From the NCBI RefSeq assembly GCF_900108945.1, contig NZ_FNYE01000004.1:62001-126000 (forward strand): a stretch of 64,000 nt of DNA, read 5' to 3'. Shown piece after piece: positions 1-6,946 of the stretch. Both the position numbers and the translations under genes were made by a program. The DNA is from Paraburkholderia diazotrophica. Lineage in GTDB: Bacteria; Pseudomonadota; Gammaproteobacteria; Burkholderiales; Burkholderiaceae. Positions within the stretch are counted from its first letter, which is position 1. Each line of letters starts with the position of its first letter. A model generated the notes under the pieces. It made no database searches and was not told the DNA's origin. It saw only the letters and a program-made list of their open reading frames with translations.

Positions 1-2
1 AG

Positions 3-590
3 AAGGTGCTGCGCAAGGCGCGCAAGGGCACGCAGGTGGTCTACATCCCCGGCAATCACGACGAAGCGGCGCGCCAGTTCTGCGACCTCGCGTTCGGCGA
101 CATCCACGTGCGCGGCGAAGCGTTTCACACGACGCTCACGGGCAAGCGGCTGTGGATCGTGCACGGCGATCTGTTCGACGGCGTGATCCAGCACGCGAAG
201 TGGCTCGCGTATCTCGGCGACACGCTCTATACGCTGATCCTCGTGCTGAACCGCTGGTTCAACCGGATTCGCAGCAAGCTCGGCTTCCAGTACTGGTCGC
301 TGTCGCAATACCTGAAGCATCAGGTGAAGAACGCCGTCAACTTCATCTCGTCGTTCGAGCGCGTGATGACCGACGAAGCGCGCCGCCGCGGCTGCGACGG
401 CGTCGTCTGCGGGCACATCCACAAGGCCGAGATTCGCGAGATCGACGGCGTGCTGTACTGCAACGACGGCGACTGGGTCGAGAGCCTGTCGGCGCTCGTC
501 GAGACGTACGAGGGCGAACTGAAGGTGATCTACTGGACCGTGATCCGCTCGCCGCAAGCGAACGCGTCCAAGGCCCGCGCGACGGCATGA
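3..590 (+). CDS. LpxH-like UDP-2,3-diacylglucosamine diphosphatase family metallophosphoesterase (5' truncated)
   Basis: The frame is already open at the left edge, so the true start and the first metal-binding motif (DxH) lie outside the window. What remains shows the calcineurin-like phosphoesterase core: GNHDE near residue 18, a central HGD (VHGDLFDG) and the C-terminal GHIH of VCGHIHKAE. The segment ending in NDGDWVES is typical of the COG2908 group, which includes LpxH-type enzymes that remove UMP from UDP-2,3-diacylglucosamine during lipid A synthesis. Many Burkholderia members of this group are not the essential LpxH, so the substrate is uncertain. The next gene, a glycosyltransferase, starts 36 bp downstream on the same strand, suggesting an operon acting on the envelope. 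Confidence 0.85.
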   Translation, partial: KVLRKARKGTQVVYIPGNHDEAARQFCDLAFGDIHVRGEAFHTTLTGKRLWIVHGDLFDGVIQHAKWLAYLGDTLYTLILVLNRWFNRIRSKLGFQYWSLSQYLKHQVKNAVNFISSFERVMTDEARRRGCDGVVCGHIHKAEIREIDGVLYCNDGDWVESLSALVETYEGELKVIYWTVIRSPQANASKARATA

Positions 591-625
591 CCGCACACAA
601 CCACCACTACGAGAGGGCCAACTGC

Positions 626-1657
626 ATGAAGATCATGATCGTCACCGATGCGTGGGAGCCGCAGGTCAACGGCGTCGTCCGCACGCTGAAGAACACGACG
701 CGCGAGTTGACGGAGATCGGCCACAAAGTCGATCTGCTGACGCCGCTGGAGTTCAAGACGATTCCGTGCCCGACATACCCTGAGATCCGCCTGTCGCTGC
801 TGCCGAAGCGCCATCTGCGCGAGCGCATCGACGCATTCCAGCCGGACGCGTTGCACATCGCGACGGAAGGCCCGCTTGGACTCGCCGCGCGCGCCTATGC
901 GATCGAGCACGAGCTGCCGTTCACGACCGCGTATCACACGCGCTTTCCCGAGTACGTGCAGGCGCGCTTCGGCATTCCGCTTGCGTGGACGTATCGCTTC
1001 CTGCACTGGTTCCACAAGCCGTCGCTGTCCGTGATGGCGCCGACGCCCGTCGTGAAGGCGGACCTCGAAAAATACGGCTTCACGAACGTGGTGCTGTGGA
1101 CGCGCGGCGTCGATCTCGACATCTTCCATATGATGGATTCGAAGGTGCTGAACACCGCGCGGCCGATCTTTCTGTACGTGGGACGCGTCGCCGTCGAGAA
1201 GAATGTCGAAGCGTTCCTGAAGCTCGATCTGCCCGGCTCGAAATGGGTCGCCGGCGAAGGCCCGGCGCTCGCCGAACTCAAGTCGCGCTACCCCGCCGTC
1301 AACTATCTCGGTGTGCTGACGCAAGCCGAGCTCGCGAAGGTCTATGCGGCCGCCGATGTATTCGTGTTCCCGAGCCGCACCGACACGTTCGGCCTCGTGC
1401 TGCTCGAAGCGCTCGCATGCGGCACGCCCGTCGCCGCGTATCCCGTGACGGGCCCCATCGACGTACTTGGCGACGGAGGCGCGGGTGCGATGCACGAAGA
1501 CCTGCGCGAAGCGTGCCTCGAAGCGCTGAAGATCGACCGCAGCCGCGCGCGCGAGTGGGCCGAGCGCTTCTCGTGGACGGCCGCCTCCGAACAGTTCGCC
1601 GCGCATCTGAAGCCGTTGCCGCGCGCCGCCTACAGCGAGGAAAACGCCGCCGCATAA
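626..1657 (+). CDS. GT4-family glycosyltransferase
   Basis: A 343-residue protein with the GT-B layout. The N-terminal domain begins MKIMIVTDAWEPQVNGVVRT, the classic acceptor-side start of GT4 enzymes related to SqdX and PimB. The C-terminal donor domain has YVGRVAVEKNVEAFL and the E-x7-E region FPSRTDTFGLVLLEALACGTPV. The open frame extends much further upstream, but that part overlaps the phosphatase gene; ATG 626 is preceded by a GAGAGG ribosome site. It probably transfers a hexose to a lipid or cell-surface acceptor in the cytoplasm or at the inner membrane. The donor and acceptor cannot be read from the sequence. The phosphatase upstream and diacylglycerol kinase downstream suggest a membrane-lipid context. 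Confidence 0.88.
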   Translation: MKIMIVTDAWEPQVNGVVRTLKNTTRELTEIGHKVDLLTPLEFKTIPCPTYPEIRLSLLPKRHLRERIDAFQPDALHIATEGPLGLAARAYAIEHELPFTTAYHTRFPEYVQARFGIPLAWTYRFLHWFHKPSLSVMAPTPVVKADLEKYGFTNVVLWTRGVDLDIFHMMDSKVLNTARPIFLYVGRVAVEKNVEAFLKLDLPGSKWVAGEGPALAELKSRYPAVNYLGVLTQAELAKVYAAADVFVFPSRTDTFGLVLLEALACGTPVAAYPVTGPIDVLGDGGAGAMHEDLREACLEALKIDRSRAREWAERFSWTAASEQFAAHLKPLPRAAYSEENAAA

Positions 1658-1927
1658 CGCGTATCCGAAGCGCGTATCCGAAGCGCACGGCCCGACGCGC
1701 GAGCGCCCTCACTTCCCGCCACGCCCATGCAAACGAGACAATCGAACGCATTGCGCGCCCCGCAGGAATCGCTGCGCGACGCAGAAACCATCGCGTCCGA
1801 AGCCGGTCCGGCCGTCGAGCCGGACCGGGAACCTTTCGGCGACGTGAACGCACGGCATGACGACGGCGCGCCGCAGTCGCGCTATGCTGGACATACTCAA
1901 CCCGGTCCAGCACGCAAGCCATCTCCC

Positions 1928-2506
1928 ATGTCATCCACGACGCGCAAGTCGATTCCGCGCGATTCCGCGCCTTCCGAAGAGGACACGCTGATCGAGACCG
2001 ACATCGAAGCCGAAGCCACTGCCGACGTCCACCGCGACGCCCGTACCGAGACGCACGATCCGCACGAGCCTCTCGGCCCTGACGATCCCCTCGCGCCGCT
2101 GCCGTTCAATCCGTACAAGGGCAATCGCGGCATCACGCGCGCCTGGCACGCGATGAAGAACTCGTTCGCGGGCTTTCGCGTCGCGATCCGCGAGGAAAGC
2201 GCGTTTCGCCAGGAACTGACCCTCGCGGCGATTCTTGTGCCGTGCGGCATCGTCGTGCCCGTCGAGCCCGTGTCGCGCGTGCTGCTGCTCGGCTCCGTGT
2301 TCCTCGTGCTGATCGTCGAGCTGCTCAACTCGAGCGTCGAAGCGGCCATCGACCGCATCTCGCTCGAACGCCACGAGCTGTCGCGGCGCGCGAAGGATCT
2401 CGGCAGCGCGGCCGTGATGGTCGCGCTCTTCATGTGCGTGATGACCTGGGCGCTGATCGTCGGACCGCTCGTCGTCCACTGGGTCGGCGGGTGGTTCGGC
2501 CGGTGA
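1928..2506 (+). CDS. dgkA: Diacylglycerol kinase (DgkA-type, integral membrane)
   Basis: The C-terminal ~125 residues match the small prokaryotic DgkA family: EESAFRQE, ELLNSSVEAAIDRI and RAKDLGSAAV carry the conserved Glu, Asn and Asp residues, and there are three hydrophobic helices. The enzyme phosphorylates diacylglycerol, for example that released when membrane glycans are made, to phosphatidic acid at the inner membrane. An N-terminal extension of about 65 acidic, Thr-rich residues precedes the core, making it 192 residues against roughly 120 in E. coli. An earlier ATG at 1727 would lengthen it further, but ATG 1928 is preferred because the residues before it look random. A short direct repeat (GCGTATCCGAAGC twice) lies at about 1659-1688 in the upstream spacer. 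Confidence 0.88.
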   Translation: MSSTTRKSIPRDSAPSEEDTLIETDIEAEATADVHRDARTETHDPHEPLGPDDPLAPLPFNPYKGNRGITRAWHAMKNSFAGFRVAIREESAFRQELTLAAILVPCGIVVPVEPVSRVLLLGSVFLVLIVELLNSSVEAAIDRISLERHELSRRAKDLGSAAVMVALFMCVMTWALIVGPLVVHWVGGWFGR

Positions 2507-2619
2507 TCCGGATTCGGGCGCTAGCCGCCGCGCGCAAGACCCGAGCGCACATCCCGAGTCTTCAAGAGCCATCATCGCCACCGCATCCGCGCCATACAGA
2601 AGCGCGCGTTCTGGGTATA

Positions 2620-2642
2620 GAACGGTCGGTTTATAATCGTTC
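2620..2642 (+). promoter_or_regulatory. Candidate promoter and operator upstream of the TetR gene
   Basis: A perfect TATAAT lies at 2632-2637, about 100 bp before the TetR start. It is bracketed by the short inverted arms GAACG (2620-2624) and CGTTC (2638-2642). No good -35 box is seen at the usual spacing. An operator over the -10 would fit an autorepressing TetR protein, but the dyad is short, so this is a guess based on position. Confidence 0.4.
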
Positions 2643-2733
2643 GATAGTCTCAAAAACAGCCAACCAGACCGGGCGGAAGAGCATGCCGTAGCACGGAGGC
2701 ATCGCAACTGCCCGAAAACCAGGGCCGGACGAT

Positions 2734-3450
2734 ATGGAAGCCAAACCTCCCCGCCGCACGCGCGAACGGATTCTCGAACTATCGTTGAAGCTCTTCAACG
2801 AGATCGGCGAGCCGAACGTCACGACGACGACGATCGCCGAGGAAATGGAGATCAGTCCAGGCAACCTGTACTACCACTTCCGCAACAAAGACGACATCAT
2901 CAACAGCATCTTCAGCCAGTTCGAGCAGGAGATCGAAAAGCGTCTGCGTTTTCCGGAAGATCATCGCGCGACCATCGACGAAATGTGGTCGTATCTACAG
3001 TACATGGTCGATTTCACGTGGCGCTACCGTTTTCTGTATCGCGACCTGAACGATCTGCTCGCGCGCAACCGCACGCTGGAAACGCACTTCAAGCAGATCA
3101 TCAGCCACAAGGTGCGCTTCGCGAGCCAGTTCTGCGAGCAGCTCGTCGCCGACGGCGAAATGGTCGCGACGCCCGATGAGATCAAGGTGATCGCGACCAA
3201 CATCGGCGTGATCGCGACGTACTGGCTGTCGTATCAGTTCGTGATGAACCCGCGCAAGTACAACGAGCAGGAAGCGATTCGCGCCGAGCTGCATCAGGTG
3301 AGCGTGCAGATCGTGTCGTTGATGGCGCCGTATCTGCGCGGCCGCTCGCGCGAGCTGTTCGACGATCTGGTGTCGGGCAAGCATCCGCAGCGCGAGTTCT
3401 ACGACTATCTGCCGCCGCGCGAACCTCGCAACGAATCGAAGGAAAGCTGA
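2734..3450 (+). CDS. TetR/AcrR-family transcriptional regulator
   Basis: A 238-residue regulator. The N-terminal helix-turn-helix is seen as RERILELSLKLFNE, then TTTTIAEEMEISPGNLYYHF and RNKDDII at residues 9-55, the standard TetR pattern. The rest is an all-helical ligand and dimer domain of the length common in Burkholderiales TetR_N proteins (core domain PF13972-like), with many Tyr and Trp residues (WSYLQYMVDFTWRYRF). The ligand is unknown. The LOG gene begins two bases after its stop, so the two are probably co-transcribed and the regulator may act on itself and this operon. Confidence 0.88.
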   Translation: MEAKPPRRTRERILELSLKLFNEIGEPNVTTTTIAEEMEISPGNLYYHFRNKDDIINSIFSQFEQEIEKRLRFPEDHRATIDEMWSYLQYMVDFTWRYRFLYRDLNDLLARNRTLETHFKQIISHKVRFASQFCEQLVADGEMVATPDEIKVIATNIGVIATYWLSYQFVMNPRKYNEQEAIRAELHQVSVQIVSLMAPYLRGRSRELFDDLVSGKHPQREFYDYLPPREPRNESKES

Positions 3451-3452
3451 AG

Positions 3453-4037
3453 ATGAAGGCAGTCTGTGTGTATTGCGGCTCGTCGGACGGAGCCAAAACG
3501 CTGTATCGCGACGCCGCGAAGGCGTTCGGCCGCGCGCTCGTCGACGCGAACCTGTCGCTCGTCTACGGCGGCGGCAAGGTCGGCCTGATGGGCGTGATCG
3601 CCGATGAAGTGATGGCCGCGGGCGGCCGCGCAATAGGCGTGATTCCCGAGCTGCTGGTCAACAAGGAAGTCGGTCATGATGGCCTGTCGGAACTGCACGT
3701 CGTGCCCGACATGCATCAGCGCAAGAAGATGATGGCCGACCTGTCGGACGCGTTCGTCGCGCTGCCGGGCGGCGCGGGCACGCTCGAAGAGCTGTTCGAG
3801 GTCTATACGTGGGCGCAGCTCGGCTATCACCAGAAGGCGGTGGCCGTGCTGAACATCGACGGCTTCTACGATCCGCTGATCTCGCTGCTCGAGCACACGG
3901 TGCAGGAAGGCTTCATGCGTCAGACGTACTTCGACATCCTGCAGATCGATAGCGACCCCGCCGCGCTGATCACCAAGCTGCAGCGCTATCAGCCGCCCGC
4001 GCGCGACAAGTGGGCGGACAGGCGCGAGCGCGTGTAG
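3453..4037 (+). CDS. LOG family protein (TIGR00730, nucleoside-monophosphate phosphoribohydrolase type)
   Basis: A 194-residue Rossmann-like protein starting MKAVCVYCGSS with the family signature PGGAGTLEE near residues 108-116 and YGGGKVGLMG near residues 38-47. In plants and in Rhodococcus fascians, proteins with PGGxGTxxE hydrolyse cytokinin riboside 5'-monophosphates. Many bacterial relatives, including the E. coli PpnN clan, act on ordinary purine nucleotides. Catalytic Arg and Glu residues are present (HQRKKMM, GTLEE). It follows the TetR gene with a two-base gap. Whether it makes cytokinins in this presumably soil or plant-linked organism cannot be told from sequence. Confidence 0.88.
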   Translation: MKAVCVYCGSSDGAKTLYRDAAKAFGRALVDANLSLVYGGGKVGLMGVIADEVMAAGGRAIGVIPELLVNKEVGHDGLSELHVVPDMHQRKKMMADLSDAFVALPGGAGTLEELFEVYTWAQLGYHQKAVAVLNIDGFYDPLISLLEHTVQEGFMRQTYFDILQIDSDPAALITKLQRYQPPARDKWADRRERV

Positions 4038-4112
4038 CGCGCGGCGCGCTCGCTATGGTGAGCGGGATTTCGTCGCGGGCAGCGCACGTCAGGCACAGAT
4101 GAGGCATACACG

Positions 4113-4856
4113 ATGAAAGTGGTTCTGATCACGGGTGCGAGCCGCGGCATCGGCCGTGCGACGGCGCGCCTGCTCGGCGCGCGCGGCTGGTCCGTCGGTA
4201 TCAACTACGCGGCCAACGAAGCCGCCGCGAAAGAAGCCGCCGCCGAAGTCGGGCGCGCAGGCGGCCACGCGCGCGTGATCGCAGGCGACGTCGCGGACGA
4301 AGCGCAGGTCGTCGCGATGTTCGATGCGCTCGAAAGCGCGTATGGCCGCATCGATGCGCTCGTCAACAACGCGGGCATCGTCGCGCCTTCGATGCCGCTC
4401 GCCGACATGGACGCCGCGCGTCTGAAGCGCATGTTCGACGTCAACGTGTATGGCGCATATCTGTGCGCGCGCGAAGCGGCGCGGCGCATGGCGAAGGATC
4501 GCGGCGGACATGGCGGCGCGATCGTCAATGTGTCGTCGGCGGCGTCGCGGCTCGGGTCGCCGAATGAATACGTCGATTACGCGGGCTCGAAAGGCGCCGT
4601 CGATACGATGACGATCGGCCTCGCGAAGGAACTCGGCCCGCAAGGCGTGCGCGTGAATGCCGTGCGCCCTGGCCTGATCGACACGGACATCCACGCGAGC
4701 GGCGGACGCCCCGACCGCGCCGCCGTGCTCGGCGCGCAAACGCCGCTGGGCCGTCCGGGCACGGCCGAAGAAGTCGCCGAGGCGATCGTCTGGCTGTTGA
4801 GCGATGCGGCGTCGTATGTAAACGGCGCTCTGCTGGATGTGAGCGCGGGCCGCTGA
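4113..4856 (+). CDS. SDR-family NAD(P)-dependent oxidoreductase
   Basis: A classical short-chain dehydrogenase of 247 residues. It has the cofactor motif TGASRGIG at residues 7-14, NNAG near residue 87, a catalytic Ser in NVSSAASRLG, and YVDYAGSKGAVD with the YxxxK pair. The C-terminal LIDTDIHASGG and SYVNGALLDVSAG are also typical. It is closest in style to glucose-1-dehydrogenase and FabG-like enzymes with NADP preference, but the substrate cannot be assigned. ATG 4113 lies 75 bp after the LOG stop codon, so it could be the last gene of the TetR-LOG unit. Confidence 0.85.
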   Translation: MKVVLITGASRGIGRATARLLGARGWSVGINYAANEAAAKEAAAEVGRAGGHARVIAGDVADEAQVVAMFDALESAYGRIDALVNNAGIVAPSMPLADMDAARLKRMFDVNVYGAYLCAREAARRMAKDRGGHGGAIVNVSSAASRLGSPNEYVDYAGSKGAVDTMTIGLAKELGPQGVRVNAVRPGLIDTDIHASGGRPDRAAVLGAQTPLGRPGTAEEVAEAIVWLLSDAASYVNGALLDVSAGR

Positions 4857-4951
4857 TTCTTCGCCTGCTTCGCTCACGTTGCCATCATTGCGGACGGCAC
4901 GGTGGCGGCTGCGAAGCGCCGTGCAACGTCGAAGCGCGACGCCACCGGCTT

Positions 4952-5587
4952 CTAGAACGACGATCCCGGCTCGCGCAAAAATGCGATTTCTTCATCAGTG
5001 GAAGGACGGGCGAGCAGCGCATTTCGATGCGGAAATCGCCCGAAGCGTTCGACGATCTGCAAATGCCGCGTGGCCGAGCGTGCATACGATGGGTCTAACC
5101 CTTGCGCTTCGAGCAGCGCGTACAGGCGCACGCCTTCGCGCTGGGCTTCCAGTGTTTCGTCGTGCTCGAACGGGATATACGCGAACGCGCGGTGATAGAC
5201 GGTCGGCAGCAACAGGTCGCTACCCTGTTCGACCATCCGGCGCGCGATGCTGACCGCCTGCACATCGCCGCCATACATGCGTGCCGTATGCCGGTGACAG
5301 TTGCGCGTGAACTGATCGAGCACGATCACGAGCGCGAGCGAGCCGAGCGGCGTAGCGAGCCACGCGTCGAGTTCATGCGCGAGCGCCGCTTCGATCAGCG
5401 CGCCGAAGCGCTCGCGCAACATCGAGTCGAACGCGTCGCTGCGCTTGAACCAGCACTTGCGGTCGGTGCCGTATTCATCCGAGCCGGGCGTGCCGAACCA
5501 GCAGTCGAGCACATCGCGCGCATGCGCATCGAGCGACGCGTAGTCGCCTTGCGTCGAATAGCCAGCGGCGTCGAAGCGCGCGCTCAT
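4952..5587 (-). CDS. DUF924 family protein
   Basis: A 211-residue protein with the DUF924 core. Visible markers are VLDCWFGTPGSDEYG near the N terminus, FDSMLRERF, LIVLDQFTRNCHR (the conserved D-Q-F-x-R-N), RAFAYIPFEHDE, and HLQIVERFGRFPHRN at the end. Members fold as a TPR-like helical domain and have no settled function. ATG 5587 overlaps the stop of the alanyl-tRNA editing gene (ATGA), so the two are translationally coupled. The frame is open further upstream, but only inside that gene. Confidence 0.85.
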   Translation of the reverse strand: MSARFDAAGYSTQGDYASLDAHARDVLDCWFGTPGSDEYGTDRKCWFKRSDAFDSMLRERFGALIEAALAHELDAWLATPLGSLALVIVLDQFTRNCHRHTARMYGGDVQAVSIARRMVEQGSDLLLPTVYHRAFAYIPFEHDETLEAQREGVRLYALLEAQGLDPSYARSATRHLQIVERFGRFPHRNALLARPSTDEEIAFLREPGSSF

Positions 5588-6315
5588 GCGAACTCCAGCA
5601 CCAGCCGCCGTGTGCGCGCGCTCTTCTTTTCCAGCTTCGCGACGCGCAGCGCGCCGATCTCCTGCGTATTGCGCACATGCGTGCCGCCGCACGGCTGCAG
5701 ATCGACGCCTTCGATACGCAGCAGCCGCACCCGCCCCAAGCCCATCGGCGGCTTCACGCTCATCGTGCGTACGAGTTCGGGGCGCGCGGCCATTTCGTCA
5801 TCGGTGATCCATTGCGTCGCGACGTCATGCGCGCCGCCCACCAGCTCCGCGAGCCGCGCTTCGATCTGCTCGCGTCCGATCGGCTCGACGGTCGCGAAGT
5901 CGAGGCGCGCGTAAGCGGACGTGATGCTGCAGCCGTCGACGGGATACGGCAGCACCGCGCACATCAGGTGACTCGCCGTGTGCAGGCGCATATGCCGATA
6001 GCGGCGCTCCCAGTCGATCTGCGCCGTCACCCGCTGCCCGACGGCAAGCTGCGCGAGCAGCGCTTCCTGGCCGGGCGCCGGAACGTGGACGGCGTCGTCG
6101 GGCGTCGCGTCTTCGAATTTCGCCTTGCGCGTATCGGCGATCTCGATGCACGTGCCGTCGGCGAGCGTCAGTACGCCCGCGTCGCCTGCCTGGCCGCCGC
6201 CGAGCGGATAGAACACCGTCTGGTCGAGATGGATGCCCTGTTCGTCGATCGCGGTAATGACCGCGTCGCAGTGGGTCAGATAGGCGTCGTCGCGAAAGAG
6301 CGCACGCGTCGTCAT
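5584..6315 (-). CDS. Alanyl-tRNA editing protein (AlaX-like)
   Basis: A 243-residue stand-alone editing domain related to the C-terminal half of alanyl-tRNA synthetase. It carries the zinc and catalytic motifs HTASH (residues about 105-109) and CGGTH (about 207-211), and the N-terminal FYPLGGGQAGDAG that is shared with AlaRS. It should hydrolyse Ser-tRNA(Ala) or Gly-tRNA(Ala), backing up translation fidelity in the cytoplasm. The frame continues upstream into poor Arg-rich residues; ATG 6315 (MTTRALFRDD) gives the family's usual beginning. The stop overlaps the next gene's start. Confidence 0.9.
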   Translation of the reverse strand: MTTRALFRDDAYLTHCDAVITAIDEQGIHLDQTVFYPLGGGQAGDAGVLTLADGTCIEIADTRKAKFEDATPDDAVHVPAPGQEALLAQLAVGQRVTAQIDWERRYRHMRLHTASHLMCAVLPYPVDGCSITSAYARLDFATVEPIGREQIEARLAELVGGAHDVATQWITDDEMAARPELVRTMSVKPPMGLGRVRLLRIEGVDLQPCGGTHVRNTQEIGALRVAKLEKKSARTRRLVLEFA

Positions 6316-6449
6316 CGGGTGTCTCCTGATTCTTTGTTCGTGCCGGACATTATGCCGGGATCGCGAATGTCCGCCGCATTCACATCGAGGCGCGCCCGGC
6401 GGGACTGTACCGGGCGTTTCGACGCGACGCTTCCAGGAAGCGCGACACG

Positions 6450-6860
6450 TCAGCCCGGATGATTGCGCATCCAGTCGGCCGTATCGAAGAACGAATGCAG
6501 CAGACGCTCGCGCAGCGGCTCGGGCAGGCCGACGTCTTCCATCGCCCACGCCATGCAGCGCAGCCACTGGTCGCGCTCGCTCGATGCGATCTGGAACGGC
6601 AGATGCCGCGCGCGCAGACGCGGATGGCCGAAGCGGCCGATGTAGTGATCGGGGCCGCCGAGCCAGCCGCACAGGAACCAGAAGAGCTTGTCGCGCGAGC
6701 CTTCGAGCGTCGGCGGATGCAGCTTGCGAATGCCGGCGAAGTCGGCTTCGAGGTCCATCAGGTCGTAGAAACGGTCGACGAGTTCGCGCACGCGCGCCTC
6801 GCCGCCCACGAGTTCGAAGGCCGTCGGCTGCGACGGTGCTTCGTCAATCGGATCAGTCAT
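6450..6860 (-). CDS. Group II truncated haemoglobin
   Basis: A 136-residue 2-on-2 globin. The pattern FELVGGEARVRELVDRFYDLM marks helices A and B. WLGGPDHYIGRFGHPRLRARH contains the CD/E region and the proximal-side His run, and QWLRCMAWAMEDV carries the Trp at G8 that is diagnostic of group II. These proteins bind O2 or NO with one haem and are linked to nitrosative or peroxide stress, though specific roles are rarely proven. It reads in the same direction as the alaX-DUF924 pair 135 bp ahead, so co-transcription is possible. Confidence 0.9.
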   Translation of the reverse strand: MTDPIDEAPSQPTAFELVGGEARVRELVDRFYDLMDLEADFAGIRKLHPPTLEGSRDKLFWFLCGWLGGPDHYIGRFGHPRLRARHLPFQIASSERDQWLRCMAWAMEDVGLPEPLRERLLHSFFDTADWMRNHPG

Positions 6861-6946
6861 ACGGGCAACTACACATTCAAGAGGAACACAAAGGCATCGC
6901 GCGTTCGCGCCGATGCATCAAACGACGCGCGCTTCTCACACGTTTC

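Noticed and set aside
152..625. Upstream extension of the glycosyltransferase frame
   Set aside because: It overlaps the phosphatase gene in another frame. The residues are Arg-rich and lack GT features, while ATG 626 has a good ribosome site.
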